Position numbers and translations under genes: made by a program
NCBI GenBank assembly: GCA_018648265.1
Contig: JABGRN010000032.1
Span: forward strand, 1 to 49,737
From: Prolixibacteraceae bacterium
GTDB lineage: Bacteria; Bacteroidota; Bacteroidia; Bacteroidales; Prolixibacteraceae
Direction of reading: 5' to 3'
Length of the DNA: 49,737 nt
Part shown: piece by piece, positions 24,857 through 34,282 of the stretch
How the letters are laid out: each line of letters begins with the position of its first letter
Position numbering within the stretch: the first letter of the stretch is position 1
Notes under the pieces: generated by a model
Seen by the model: the letters and a program-made list of their open reading frames with translations, nothing else
Database searches by the model: none
Told to the model about the DNA's origin: nothing

Positions 24857-25840
24857 TTATGCCAAATGCATCCCATCGAAATAACCGGGTTGCATCCAGG
24901 GCAACGATTTGCTATTGTAAAACGGATTCAATGAAACATGGAGTTCTTTCATTTTTTCGTCGCTAAATGGTTTAAACGATTTGACAGTTTCAATATTTTT
25001 TTGCAAAACCTCCAGATTATCGATTCCAATTACTGCTGCCGTTACCCCTTTTAAACTAAGTGCATATTTTACAAGATCGTCAGGATCCAGCCCATTTACA
25101 GTTTCCCGTGGGCGGATAACTTTCATAGCAAGCACTCCCATCCCTTTTTTTGCAGCAAACGGAACCGGCTGTTCTTCAAATAATTCACCATTCTGATGGT
25201 GGTTTAATGCAATTAACATGGTATCGAAATCATACATTTCGGCAGCAAGTTTCATGGCCGAAGCGGAAGTGTGCCCGGTAAATCCAATATTTCTGATTAT
25301 ACCTTCTTCTTTATATTTATGTAACACCGGAAGCACACCATTTTTTGACCTGAATTGCCTAACTTCTTCTTCGTTTGTAATACTGTGGATTTGATATAAG
25401 TCAATATAGTCGGTTTGTAATCTTTTTAAACTTGTTTCAATGGTTTTTTTTGCATCGTCGGCATTACGTTCACCAACTTTTGTAGAGAGGAATATCTTAC
25501 TTCTTATAGGTTTAAGGATTTTTCCAATCCTTTCTTCGCTGAATTGCTGGTCGTTTTTATAAAGTGCCGCCGTGTCCCAATAATAAAGCCCGTTTTTAAA
25601 TGCTGTTTCTAAAATTTCGTGGCCCTTGTCTTCATCAACAGCCATAAAACGACTACCTAAACCCATAACCATTATTGGAATTCGTACTCCGGTTTTCCCA
25701 AGTATTGTTGTTGGTAATCCTTTCGAATCGAATAATGATGTTGAGCAAGCAACTGTTGGAGCTAAAATAACCCCGGCAGAAACCGCGCTGGTCGTTTTTA
25801 TAAAATTTCTTCGGCTTAGGTGTTTAGTTTTCATATTCAT
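24857..25840 (-). CDS. Aldo/keto reductase with Tat signal
   Basis: An NAD(P)H-dependent aldo/keto reductase fold (about 40-325). It has a twin-arginine signal, SRRNFIKTTSAVSAGVIL, and a possible lipobox ending in Cys (PTVAC), so it is probably exported folded with its cofactor and may be a lipoprotein. Motifs: DTAALY with the active-site Tyr, LSTKVG with the Lys and YIDLYQIHS with the His. The ATG at 25840 or 25834 fits the signal; a TTG further upstream is less likely. The substrate is unknown. It is convergent with dat, 5 bp between stops. Confidence 0.88.
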   Translation of the reverse strand: MNMKTKHLSRRNFIKTTSAVSAGVILAPTVACSTSLFDSKGLPTTILGKTGVRIPIMVMGLGSRFMAVDEDKGHEILETAFKNGLYYWDTAALYKNDQQFSEERIGKILKPIRSKIFLSTKVGERNADDAKKTIETSLKRLQTDYIDLYQIHSITNEEEVRQFRSKNGVLPVLHKYKEEGIIRNIGFTGHTSASAMKLAAEMYDFDTMLIALNHHQNGELFEEQPVPFAAKKGMGVLAMKVIRPRETVNGLDPDDLVKYALSLKGVTAAVIGIDNLEVLQKNIETVKSFKPFSDEKMKELHVSLNPFYNSKSLPWMQPGYFDGMHLA

Positions 25841-25890
25841 ATTTTTTAGAGGGATTATAATTGAAAACAATTTACATTAATTAATTCTAA

Positions 25891-26886
25891 TTACAAATTC
25901 AATTCTAAGTTGTTTAATTTTGAATTGATAAAATCCATTTCATCATTGGAAATAGATAATTCGGCAGCATTGATATTTTCTTTTACTTGTTTCTCATTTC
26001 TGGCCCCAACCAATACGCAGGTAATTCCCGGTTGATTAATTGTCCAATTAATTACCAATTGGGCTAAAGTTGCATTTTTTGAATCCGCAATAGGTTCAAT
26101 TTCTTTAAGAAAATGATTGATTTTTGATAGGTAAGGTTCTTTATAAAATGGCGTGGTTGGACGATGATCCCCTTCACCAAATTTGTATCCCGGCGTAATT
26201 TTTCCTGTTAGGAGCCCCCTTTGCATTGGACTGTAACAAATAATTGCCTTTTTATTTTCGATGCAATAAGGAACCAATTCCTCTTCAATATTTCTTGAAA
26301 CCATACTATACGGAACCTGGTTTGAAATTAAGCGAAAATATTTTTCGGCTTCAGCCATTTGACTGGCCGAATAATTACTCACACCTCCAGCCCGTATTTT
26401 CCCCTGCTTTTTTAATATTTCGAGTGCTTCCATTGTTTCTTCAACCGGGGTGCTGTTATCGGGCCAGTGTTGTTGAAAAAGGTCGATGAAATCTGTGTCT
26501 AACCGGCGCAAACAATCTTCGCATTCTTTTATTACACTTTCTTTTGTACCCAACCTGTAAATCGAAATTGTGTTTCCAAAATTGTCCTTTGTATTTTCGT
26601 AATGCAATTGATTTGAAACCGTATCCCAGCGCAATCCGAATTTTGTAAGTATTTCAACTTTGTCGCGTTTCCCTTTTATTGCTTTTCCAACAAATTCCTC
26701 ACTTTGGCCAAACCCATAAACCGGTGCAGAATCAATTGTAGTCATTCCTAAATCAATTGCAGTTTCTATTGCTCTTACCGATTCATTTTCTTCGGCGCCA
26801 CCCCAAAACCAGCCGCCAATTGCCCAGGCACCAAATGTTAAAGGAGTTATTTTTATGTCGGTTGATGATAGTGTTATTTTTTTCAT
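25891..26886 (-). CDS. Aldo/keto reductase
   Basis: A 331-aa cytosolic AKR of the YdhF/general stress protein 69 type. Motifs: TLSSTDIKITPLTFGAWAIGG, TIDSAPVYGFGQSEEFVG (catalytic Asp/Tyr), ILTKFGLRW (Lys), FIDLFQQHWPD (His), and the cofactor-binding VGARNEKQVKENI near the C terminus. Start: ATG at 26886 rather than GTG at 26892. It follows the TPR-membrane protein by only a few nucleotides and may be its operon partner. Carbonyl substrate cannot be told. Confidence 0.9.
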   Translation of the reverse strand: MKKITLSSTDIKITPLTFGAWAIGGWFWGGAEENESVRAIETAIDLGMTTIDSAPVYGFGQSEEFVGKAIKGKRDKVEILTKFGLRWDTVSNQLHYENTKDNFGNTISIYRLGTKESVIKECEDCLRRLDTDFIDLFQQHWPDNSTPVEETMEALEILKKQGKIRAGGVSNYSASQMAEAEKYFRLISNQVPYSMVSRNIEEELVPYCIENKKAIICYSPMQRGLLTGKITPGYKFGEGDHRPTTPFYKEPYLSKINHFLKEIEPIADSKNATLAQLVINWTINQPGITCVLVGARNEKQVKENINAAELSISNDEMDFINSKLNNLELNL

Positions 26887-26891
26887 TAGCA

Positions 26892-28790
26892 CTATTGTTT
26901 TAAAGAATTAATATATTCGGTACTAATATTGGAACCCAGTTGTTGTGCCCGCAAAGCATCATTTAAAGCAGCGGTTTTATTTCCCATAAAATTGAATGCA
27001 AAAGAACGGTTTGCAAAATAAGCTGCTTTTGTCGGGTCAATTTCTATTGATTTATTGAATTCATTTAAAGCTTTGTCGTAAATTCCTAAACGCGAATAAC
27101 TTAAGCCAATGGAATTGATAATATTAGCATTTTTTGGGTTAGACTGAATATATTTTTGGTAATCTTCGATGGTTTTTTCGTATTCTTTTAATTGAAAATA
27201 TACAAGTCCGCGGTTCGACAAGGCATTAATATTTAGCGGATCGAGTTGGAGAGCTTTTGTTAAGTCGCTAAGTGCATTTTCCCACTGCTGTTTCATACCG
27301 TAAGCGGCACCACGGTTACTAAAGGTTTCTGATTTATTTTTATTTATTTCAATCGATTTGTTGTAATCTTCAATTGCTTTATCAAATTCACCCTGGTCGA
27401 AAAAAACTTTGCCCCGGTTTGAATAGGCAACATCATTTTTTTCGTCAAGTTTAATGGCCATATTATAATCTTGAAATGCAAGGTTATAATTGTTTTGAGT
27501 TCTGTGAAAATGCCCCCGGTTTGAATATGCACCTGATTCATTTGGATATTTTTGAATTACATCGGTCCAAAGGGAAATAGAATCTTCCCAAACTTTTGTC
27601 CTTTCGTTTGTGGTTATGGCAAAATACGACAATTGAATTAAAAGAAAGGCTCCGGTAAGATATTGTAGGTTCTTGTTTTTTTCAGTGAAGATTTTATAAA
27701 TAATAGTGGAAAATATAAAACTAATCCCAATGTAAGGTAAATACGTATATCTTTCAGCAATAACTGCGTTCCCTACCGTTAAAAACTGAAGTACCAATGC
27801 AATTGTGATAAAATAAAAACCTAATCCAAAAACCAGCCATTTATTTTTTCTGCCGGCAAAAACCATATAAGATATTAGGATTAATGTTGCTAAAACAGCT
27901 AAATTATAAATTGGAGGAATGTTATTGTTCTCCGGGTACGGATGGAATGAACTTAAGTTGTGTGGAAAAATAAATTTTACCAGGTAATTCATAAATCCAA
28001 ACGAGGCGAACCTTATTTTTTCAAAAAATGTAAAAAATTGAAAATCGCCAATTGCGTTTGATTGCGACTGTGTTTTAAGTGCTACAATCCCAATGTATAT
28101 CGATAAAGCGAAAAGAGGAATTTTTTCTGCTATTGATTTGAATGTAAATTTTCGATCCTCAAAATAATCGATTAGAAACAATACAACGGGAAATACAACT
28201 GCGGCTGATTTCGATAATGTAGAAAGCAAAAATGAAACAAATGCTGCCACTAAAAAAAGTATTTTCTTTTTTAAAATGTATTGATAGTACAACAAAAGGC
28301 CAGTAAGAAAATAGAAAGTGTAGAGAACATCTTTTCTTTCGGCAACCCAGGTTACCGATTCAACATGCATTGGGTGAATACCAAATAGCAAAGCCGTAAA
28401 AACCGAAATAAATAGATTATCTCGCGATATCTGTTTGATAAAAAAGAAAACAAGCAATGTGTTTAATAAGTGATAAATAATATTTTTTAAATGATAATGG
28501 AATGGATCCAGTTTGAAAAAATGATAATCTATTGCAAAAGAAATCATCGTTAAAGGATGAAAATTGCCAACAAAATTATCGCCGAATTTTTCTAATTCGC
28601 TTGTTGAAATACTCGTAATTACATTATTTTTTGTAACATATAAATCGTCGTCCCAATTTGTAAAGTTATTTTTTAATGAAGGCGAAAAAAGAATAAAAGT
28701 AATTATCAAAACTATTCCAATATATAACCATTCTTTCTTTTTTGTTTTATTTTTTAAAGCCGTATTTTTTACTTTTCGATTTTTATTCAT
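26892..28790 (-). CDS. TMTC-like membrane glycosyltransferase with TPRs
   Basis: From the ATG at 28790, a 632-aa protein. The first 400 residues are polytopic with about 10 hydrophobic helices. The first loop has NWDDDLYV, a position where GT-C enzymes carry their acidic metal-binding motif, and the next has the conserved HPMHVESVTWVAERKDVL. The C-terminal 200 residues are six TPR units (AYSNRGKVFFDQGEFDKAIE and the like). The architecture equals eukaryotic TMTC O-mannosyltransferases. Activity in bacteria is inferred. The ATG overlaps the 3' end of the upstream GT-C gene, so the two are co-translated. Confidence 0.85.
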   Translation of the reverse strand: MNKNRKVKNTALKNKTKKKEWLYIGIVLIITFILFSPSLKNNFTNWDDDLYVTKNNVITSISTSELEKFGDNFVGNFHPLTMISFAIDYHFFKLDPFHYHLKNIIYHLLNTLLVFFFIKQISRDNLFISVFTALLFGIHPMHVESVTWVAERKDVLYTFYFLTGLLLYYQYILKKKILFLVAAFVSFLLSTLSKSAAVVFPVVLFLIDYFEDRKFTFKSIAEKIPLFALSIYIGIVALKTQSQSNAIGDFQFFTFFEKIRFASFGFMNYLVKFIFPHNLSSFHPYPENNNIPPIYNLAVLATLILISYMVFAGRKNKWLVFGLGFYFITIALVLQFLTVGNAVIAERYTYLPYIGISFIFSTIIYKIFTEKNKNLQYLTGAFLLIQLSYFAITTNERTKVWEDSISLWTDVIQKYPNESGAYSNRGHFHRTQNNYNLAFQDYNMAIKLDEKNDVAYSNRGKVFFDQGEFDKAIEDYNKSIEINKNKSETFSNRGAAYGMKQQWENALSDLTKALQLDPLNINALSNRGLVYFQLKEYEKTIEDYQKYIQSNPKNANIINSIGLSYSRLGIYDKALNEFNKSIEIDPTKAAYFANRSFAFNFMGNKTAALNDALRAQQLGSNISTEYINSLKQ

Positions 28791-30441
28791 TTTTTGGTTT
28801 AATTTTTTCAATTAAATAAATATGATGGTCTTCGTTTTCAATAATAATTGAATCGTCAAAAGATTTAAGAAGTTTAAATGATATATTTTTATTGAAACTT
28901 CCTACGGTGTACTCTTTATTTGTGTTGGCATCTCTTACTGGTGTGCTAAGTATTAATAAAAGAGAATCATTTTCTTTTAAAATTCCTGATTCTGTATGTT
29001 TTATTATCTCGTTAAGGCTCGGATCATTTACTCTAAGATTATCCCAGATAATAAAACTTCCAGATTCTTGCCTTGAAGGATAATAAATTGGTTTATTAAT
29101 GAAGCCAGATATCGGGGAAATCAGAAAATCTATATTTCCGATAATTGGTAAATTTGTGAGTTTCTGAGCCTTTAAAAAATCAGCACTTTTTTCTCCGGCT
29201 GCAAAAGTTAGTTTTAAATCTTTCGAAAATGCAATTATTCCTCCTATTGAATGCACAGTTAGCAAAATTGTTAACAGGGGAACTGAAATCTTTTTGCCGA
29301 TTGCAGAAAGCTTTTTGAGCCATATTTTTTGGAATTCCCTGTCAGGAAAAATGTTCTTTATCCAATATGCAGAAATCAAAACAATGTAAAGATGACCAGT
29401 ATATCGCCACCAAGTTAAACCTGAATAATAAAAAATAAAAAGAAGCACTAAAGTACCAACAGTATAAAAAATAAGTGCATTACGGTTTTTTAAAAAAACA
29501 ATGGTAAAAGTAATAAGTAATAACAAAAACAGTTGATGGGTATTTTCAAAATTATTCCAATTGATATAATTTAAATTCCAAAAATGAAGGCTGTTAAAAT
29601 TAGGGATTGGAATAAATGAACTCATTAAATCTGGTGCCATTAATTTGAACCTCTCAATACTGAACATCGATTCTGGAATTGTTACCGGGAATGAATTGTC
29701 AGCTTCGGGATATATCTGGATAATTGAGAAAATTGCACCCCAAATGTAAATTGTAAATCCTGCATAAGTCAAATAAGATAATTTTGGCCATTGCCATTTA
29801 AAGGAGGGATTTATTTTTTTTGTCTTTCTTAATTTCTTTTTTGTATTATTATTATTATTAATGTTCGGTTGTTTGACAGGGAAAAATTGATTGAACAGAA
29901 GTGTAAATATAATTGCACCGGAAATGATTAAACCATAAATTGTTGTGTTTGCCAATAACGCAGAAAGTACAAAAATCAAAAAGTGATTTTGTGTTTTTCT
30001 TTTTAACAATGAAATAATTATAAACAGCAATAAAATTCCTAACCCGTATCCACGACTTATCATGTTATATTCAAACAGAATAAAATAACCTGTTACGAAA
30101 AGGAATTTGTTTAAGATATTGAATTTTGATTGGGTCAGAAAAATAAAAACAAAGCTAAAAGATATTAAAAGATGAAGGATCTGTATTGAATAGGGAGAAT
30201 CGGTAAATCGGGTCAAAATAAATAAAAATATATGCCACAATGCTGGATTTCCTTCATATTTCAGGTTTTTAAATAATTGAAAAAAATTGGAGGCATCGCG
30301 GGCAACCATCCAGGCCTGAAGTTCATCCCTCCACATTTCATGGTGTAAAATTCCAATTACAGATAAAATGCAAAAAAAAATAAAAATTCCCCAGTTTCCC
30401 CAATTGGGTTTCAAATTGAAGCGTTTGATTGTTGAATCCAT
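28783..30441 (-). CDS. GT-C superfamily membrane glycosyltransferase-like protein
   Basis: A 552-aa polytopic protein with about 11 membrane helices. A DE pair in the first external loop (HHEMWRDELQAWMVARDA) is the diagnostic GT-C position, followed by NPALWHIFLFIL and RGYGLGILLLF. A C-terminal extracytoplasmic domain of about 140 residues ends the protein. Such enzymes transfer sugars from polyprenyl-phosphate donors. A charged loop (KKKLRKTKK) is rich in low-complexity Asn (NINNNNNTKK). It is first in a likely three-gene unit with the TMTC-like protein and an AKR. Donor and acceptor are unknown. Confidence 0.82.
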   Translation of the reverse strand: MDSTIKRFNLKPNWGNWGIFIFFCILSVIGILHHEMWRDELQAWMVARDASNFFQLFKNLKYEGNPALWHIFLFILTRFTDSPYSIQILHLLISFSFVFIFLTQSKFNILNKFLFVTGYFILFEYNMISRGYGLGILLLFIIISLLKRKTQNHFLIFVLSALLANTTIYGLIISGAIIFTLLFNQFFPVKQPNINNNNNTKKKLRKTKKINPSFKWQWPKLSYLTYAGFTIYIWGAIFSIIQIYPEADNSFPVTIPESMFSIERFKLMAPDLMSSFIPIPNFNSLHFWNLNYINWNNFENTHQLFLLLLITFTIVFLKNRNALIFYTVGTLVLLFIFYYSGLTWWRYTGHLYIVLISAYWIKNIFPDREFQKIWLKKLSAIGKKISVPLLTILLTVHSIGGIIAFSKDLKLTFAAGEKSADFLKAQKLTNLPIIGNIDFLISPISGFINKPIYYPSRQESGSFIIWDNLRVNDPSLNEIIKHTESGILKENDSLLLILSTPVRDANTNKEYTVGSFNKNISFKLLKSFDDSIIIENEDHHIYLIEKIKPKNE

Positions 30442-30517
30442 GTGCCTGTTTTAAAATATAAATATAGCAATTTTACTCAGAGATTGTTTTAAATTTTGCC
30501 TAACTAGTACTTCAAAG

Positions 30518-30660
30518 AAAACTATATATTTTTCAAGTGTTTTTTAGAAAATGTCAAGAACAAGGCTTGCGAAATCTTGAAAATCAAGGAGTTTACTTTC
30601 GTAAATGACTGTTTTCAAGATGAGCATAACGCTGTTATTGGCGTTTTCTAAGAGACACTA
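30518..30660 (+). repeat. 143-bp dispersed structured repeat, copy 2
   Basis: Second copy of the element at 65-207, in the same orientation, with three substitutions. The inner stem and its nested hairpin are unchanged. The copy ends 1 nt before the recG stop codon on the minus strand, so the recG transcript reads straight into it. It starts soon after the 5' end of the GT-C gene. Confidence 0.9.
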
Positions 30661-30661
30661 A

Positions 30662-32764
30662 CTAACTTATCGAACTCCAATCAAAATCTTTTTGTTTAGC
30701 AGACATTAAATTTTGACGTAACATTTTGTTTTCTTCATTTTGCAATAGTGGATCTGTATCGATGATTTCTGATGCTTCGTTACGTGCAAGCTTTAAAATA
30801 TCACTGTCTTTACCAAGGTTTGCAATTTTTAGGTCGAAGCCAATCCCGCTTTGTTGTGTACCTTCAATTTCGCCGGGGCCGCGCAACTTCATGTCAACTT
30901 CTGCAATTTCAAAACCATCGTTTGTGCGTACCATTGTTGATAAACGTTTACGGCTTTCGGTACTGATTTTATATGACGACATCAGGATACAGAAAGATTG
31001 TGCTGCTCCGCGCCCAACCCTGCCCCGCAATTGGTGCAACTGCGAAAGGCCAAACCTTTCGGCACTTTCAATAACCATCACCGACGCATTCGGAACGTCA
31101 ACACCTACTTCGATAACTGTGGTTGCAACCATTATTTTTGTTTCCCCCTTTTTGAAAGTCCGCATGGCATTTTCTTTTTGTACCGGTTTCATTTTACCAT
31201 GAACCATACCTATTTTTGTGTTTGGAAAAGCTTCTGAAATATGACGAAACCCCTCTTCCAGATTTTTCAGGTCTATTTTTTCCGATTCAGAAATTAAAGG
31301 ATAAACCACATAAATTTGCGTTCCTTTTTCCAATTGCTGGCGCAGGAAATTGTTTAGCTGATTTCTACGGTTTTCAAAAAAATGCATTGTTTCAATTGGT
31401 TTCCTGCCGGGTGGAAGTTCGTCGATAACCGAAACATCTAAATCACCATAAACTGTCATAGCCAGGGTTCGTGGAATTGGTGTCGCTGTCATTACTAAAA
31501 TATGTGGAGGAACCAGCTCATTTTTTTGCCATAATTTAGCTCGCTGGGCAACTCCAAAACGGTGTTGCTCATCGATTACTACCAGCCCCAGGTTTTTGAA
31601 AACAACAGTGTCTTCGATTAAAGCGTGTGTCCCGATCAATATTTGGAGTTCACCCGATTTTAGTTTTTCATGCAAAGTTTTTCGTTCACTAACTTTTGTA
31701 GAACCGGTTAACAAACCCACCTGGATATTCATGCCTTCCAAAAATTTTGAAATAGATTGAAAATGTTGCTGTGCTAAAATTTCGGTTGGTGCCATTAAAG
31801 CACTTTGAAAACCATTGTCCATTGCCAGAAACATTGTCATTAGTGCCACAAGGGTTTTTCCGCTGCCAACATCTCCTTGTAATAATCGGTTCATTTGAAT
31901 GTTTCTGTTAACATCCCTGCGAATTTCTTTGATTACTTTTTTTTGGGCTCCGGTCAACTCAAAGGGTAAAAAATCATTGTAAAAGGTATTAAAATTGAAA
32001 CCTACTTTCTCAAAATTAAATCCCTTAAATTTCTTTTCCCGGTTGAGTTTTAATGCCAGGATTTTTAACTGAATATGAAATAGTTCTTCAAATTTCAGGC
32101 GGAACCTGGCATTTTTTAAATTAATTGTGTTTTCTGGCTTATGAATGGAGATTAGTGCATTTTCGAGAGATGTAAGTTTTAGGCGGTTTATCAACCCGGC
32201 GGGGAGGGACTCATTAATTTTTTTTTGTGCAAGTTGAATAAGTTTAAGTTGTAATTTATTGATTGCCTTTGAGTTCAGGAACATCTTTTTCATATTTTCG
32301 GAAGTAATGTAGTATCCCTGAAAAAGCCCTGCCGGGTTTAACTGCTTTTCTTCTTCCGTTTCCATTTCGGGATGAACTACATTGATGTTTCCCCCAAATT
32401 CAGCCGGTTTCCCAAAAACTATATATTCTTTATTTAATTTAAGGTTTTCTTTCTGCCATTTTACCGATCTAAACCAAATCAATTCGATACTTCCTGTTTC
32501 GTCGAAAAATCGTGCGCTGAGACGCTCCTTGTTTCCAGGACCAATGGTTTTTAAATTTCTAATTTCGCCCTTTACCTGGATGTAAGGCATTTGAGAATGA
32601 ATTTCTGAAATTTTATAAAATTTGGTCCGGTCGATGTATTTAAACGGGAAATAATAAAATAAATCGCCGAATGTTTTAATATTCAATTCTTTATTTAAAA
32701 GTTCGGCCCGTTTTGGGCCCACCCCAGGGAGAAACTTTATATCTTGGTCGAGAAATTCTGACAT
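30662..32764 (-). CDS. recG: ATP-dependent DNA helicase RecG
   Basis: A superfamily-2 helicase that remodels stalled replication forks and Holliday junctions. In order: an N-terminal wedge/OB domain (about 55-135), Walker A GDVGSGKT (297-304), the DEQH box (398-401), MTATPIPRT (motif III), then TTVIEVGVDVPNAS and QLRGRVGRG (motifs V-VI). Length 700 aa is normal. A minus-strand TATATTTG lies only 4 nt before the ATG, so a leaderless transcript is possible. The C-terminal end (WSSIS) abuts a dispersed repeat but shows no clear truncation. Confidence 0.96.
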   Translation of the reverse strand: MSEFLDQDIKFLPGVGPKRAELLNKELNIKTFGDLFYYFPFKYIDRTKFYKISEIHSQMPYIQVKGEIRNLKTIGPGNKERLSARFFDETGSIELIWFRSVKWQKENLKLNKEYIVFGKPAEFGGNINVVHPEMETEEEKQLNPAGLFQGYYITSENMKKMFLNSKAINKLQLKLIQLAQKKINESLPAGLINRLKLTSLENALISIHKPENTINLKNARFRLKFEELFHIQLKILALKLNREKKFKGFNFEKVGFNFNTFYNDFLPFELTGAQKKVIKEIRRDVNRNIQMNRLLQGDVGSGKTLVALMTMFLAMDNGFQSALMAPTEILAQQHFQSISKFLEGMNIQVGLLTGSTKVSERKTLHEKLKSGELQILIGTHALIEDTVVFKNLGLVVIDEQHRFGVAQRAKLWQKNELVPPHILVMTATPIPRTLAMTVYGDLDVSVIDELPPGRKPIETMHFFENRRNQLNNFLRQQLEKGTQIYVVYPLISESEKIDLKNLEEGFRHISEAFPNTKIGMVHGKMKPVQKENAMRTFKKGETKIMVATTVIEVGVDVPNASVMVIESAERFGLSQLHQLRGRVGRGAAQSFCILMSSYKISTESRKRLSTMVRTNDGFEIAEVDMKLRGPGEIEGTQQSGIGFDLKIANLGKDSDILKLARNEASEIIDTDPLLQNEENKMLRQNLMSAKQKDFDWSSIS

Positions 32765-32768
32765 AAAA

Positions 32769-32776
32769 CAAATATA
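32769..32776 (-). promoter_or_regulatory. Possible -7 box for leaderless recG
   Basis: TATATTTG on the minus strand fits the Bacteroidota consensus exactly. It ends 4 nt before the ATG, so its transcript would start at or within the first codons. Chance occurrence in AT-rich DNA is a real alternative. Confidence 0.3.
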
Positions 32777-32925
32777 ATTAATCTGGAAAAAGGAAATCTG
32801 TTTTTGATTGATAAAACAGCCTTTTCAATTTTAATGATAATTATTAATGAGAAAAGAAATATATTTACCCAAAAAAATAATGTAATAAAAAGAGGGGTTT
32901 TGTTACAGATTAAAAAACAAATTTC

Positions 32926-33627
32926 ATGAATGAAAAAATAATTCACTTAGAATCAATCGTAAAAAATTATAAAGTTGGAACCCAAATTGTACGTGCATTG
33001 CGGTCAGTAACAATCGATATTAATAAGGGGGAGTATGTAGCAATTATGGGAGCTTCGGGATCGGGGAAATCAACTTTGATGAATATAATTGGATGCCTGG
33101 ACACGCCTACTAGTGGCAAATATGTTTTAAACGGAAAGGATGCCAGCCGTTTGTCTGACGATCAATTGGCAGAGATCAGGAATACAGAAATTGGTTTTAT
33201 TTTCCAGGTGTTTAATTTATTACCAAGGAATACTGCACTCGAAAATGTAATGTTGCCGCTTGTATATTCAGGAATCCGTAAAAATGAAAGAAAACGAATG
33301 GCCGTAGAAACTTTAACAGATGTTGGCTTGGATGACCGAATGTTACACCGGCCAAACGAATTGTCAGGGGGCCAGAGACAAAGGGTTGCAGTTGCAAGGG
33401 CACTGGTAAATAAGCCCTCGCTTTTGTTGGCTGATGAACCAACAGGAAACCTCGATTCAAAAATTTCTGAAGAAATTATGGAATTATTTGCTGAAATCCA
33501 TCGTAAAGGAAATACATTGTTGATAGTAACTCACGAAGAGGATATTGCTAAACATGCACACCGGATTATTCGTTTAAAAGATGGTGAAGTAGAATCTGAT
33601 ATTATAAATCCAAATCCTATTTATTAA
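32926..33627 (+). CDS. ABC transporter ATPase, MacB/LolD type
   Basis: A 233-aa nucleotide-binding subunit: Walker [10 protein letters not shown] (42-50), Q-loop [13 protein letters not shown] signature LSGGQ (146-150), Walker B LLLADE with catalytic Glu171, and the H-loop His203 (VTHEED). The [12 protein letters not shown] segment and overall length place it with the LolCDE/MacB mechanotransmission group, which acts on lipoproteins, peptides or antibiotics. No permease gene is adjacent, so its partner must lie elsewhere. The cobalamin adenosyltransferase follows 17 nt downstream and is probably co-transcribed. Confidence 0.93.
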   Translation: MNEKIIHLESIVKNYKVGTQIVRALRSVTIDINKGEYVAIMGASGSGKSTLMNIIGCLDTPTSGKYVLNGKDASRLSDDQLAEIRNTEIGFIFQVFNLLPRNTALENVMLPLVYSGIRKNERKRMAVETLTDVGLDDRMLHRPNELSGGQRQRVAVARALVNKPSLLLADEPTGNLDSKISEEIMELFAEIHRKGNTLLIVTHEEDIAKHAHRIIRLKDGEVESDIINPNPIY

Positions 33628-33644
33628 AATTAAAGGTAGAGGAG

Positions 33645-34190
33645 TTGAAAATTTATACTAAAACAGGCGACGATGGAACAACCGGATTAGTTGGTGGTAG
33701 CCGGGTAAAGAAATACGACTTCCGAATTGAGGCGTACGGAACAGTTGATGAATTAAATGCATCGTTAGGAGTTTTGAGGGGATTTGAGTTAAATGAAAAT
33801 GTAAGCGTGTTGTTAATTCAAATTCAAAATAAATTATTTAACATTGGATCTATTCTTGCCTCCGACGAAAATGGAAAGACTTTTACATCAAAGTTGGCAA
33901 TTTCCAAAAAAGATATCGAAGTACTTGAAAATAGTATCGATGAGTTTGAAAAAGAACTACCTGAACTCACTTCATTTGTATTGCCAGGCGGCGATTTTAT
34001 TGTCGCTCAATGCCACGTGGCACGAACGGTTTGTAGAAGGGCGGAACGTCGTATTGTTGAATTCTCCGAACAATTCTCAGTTCAATCCGGGATTATTAAA
34101 TACATCAACCGCTTGTCTGATTTATTATTTGTTTTATCGCGGAAACTTGGAGCTGATCGGGGTGTTGAAGAATCGCCCTGGACGCATTGA
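33645..34190 (+). CDS. Cob(I)alamin adenosyltransferase, PduO type
   Basis: Adenosylates cob(I)alamin to make coenzyme B12. Family signatures: TKTGDDGTTGLVGGSRVKK at the N terminus (ATP site), EAYGTVDELNASLG, then ARTVCRRAERRIV and INRLSDLLFVLSR at the trimer active site. 181 aa, complete. Start: TTG preceded by a GAGGAG sequence 1-6 nt upstream; no ATG lies nearby. It could support adenosylcobalamin-dependent mutases encoded elsewhere. It follows the ABC ATPase in an operon-like arrangement. Confidence 0.94.
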   Translation: MKIYTKTGDDGTTGLVGGSRVKKYDFRIEAYGTVDELNASLGVLRGFELNENVSVLLIQIQNKLFNIGSILASDENGKTFTSKLAISKKDIEVLENSIDEFEKELPELTSFVLPGGDFIVAQCHVARTVCRRAERRIVEFSEQFSVQSGIIKYINRLSDLLFVLSRKLGADRGVEESPWTH

Positions 34191-34232
34191 TAAAATTTAA
34201 GTGTCAATTTAATTTTCGTATCATTTTTTTAT

Positions 34233-34240
34233 TATATTCG
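34233..34240 (+). promoter_or_regulatory. -7 box for the DUF2795 gene
   Basis: TATATTCG, preceded by a T-run and followed by GCGGCAACG, resembles promoters often seen before conserved Bacteroidota genes. It differs from the TAnnTTTG consensus at one position. Confidence 0.4.
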
Positions 34241-34282
34241 CGGCAACGTAAAAAACGAGTTTAACCGCTTAAAATTTAGCAA

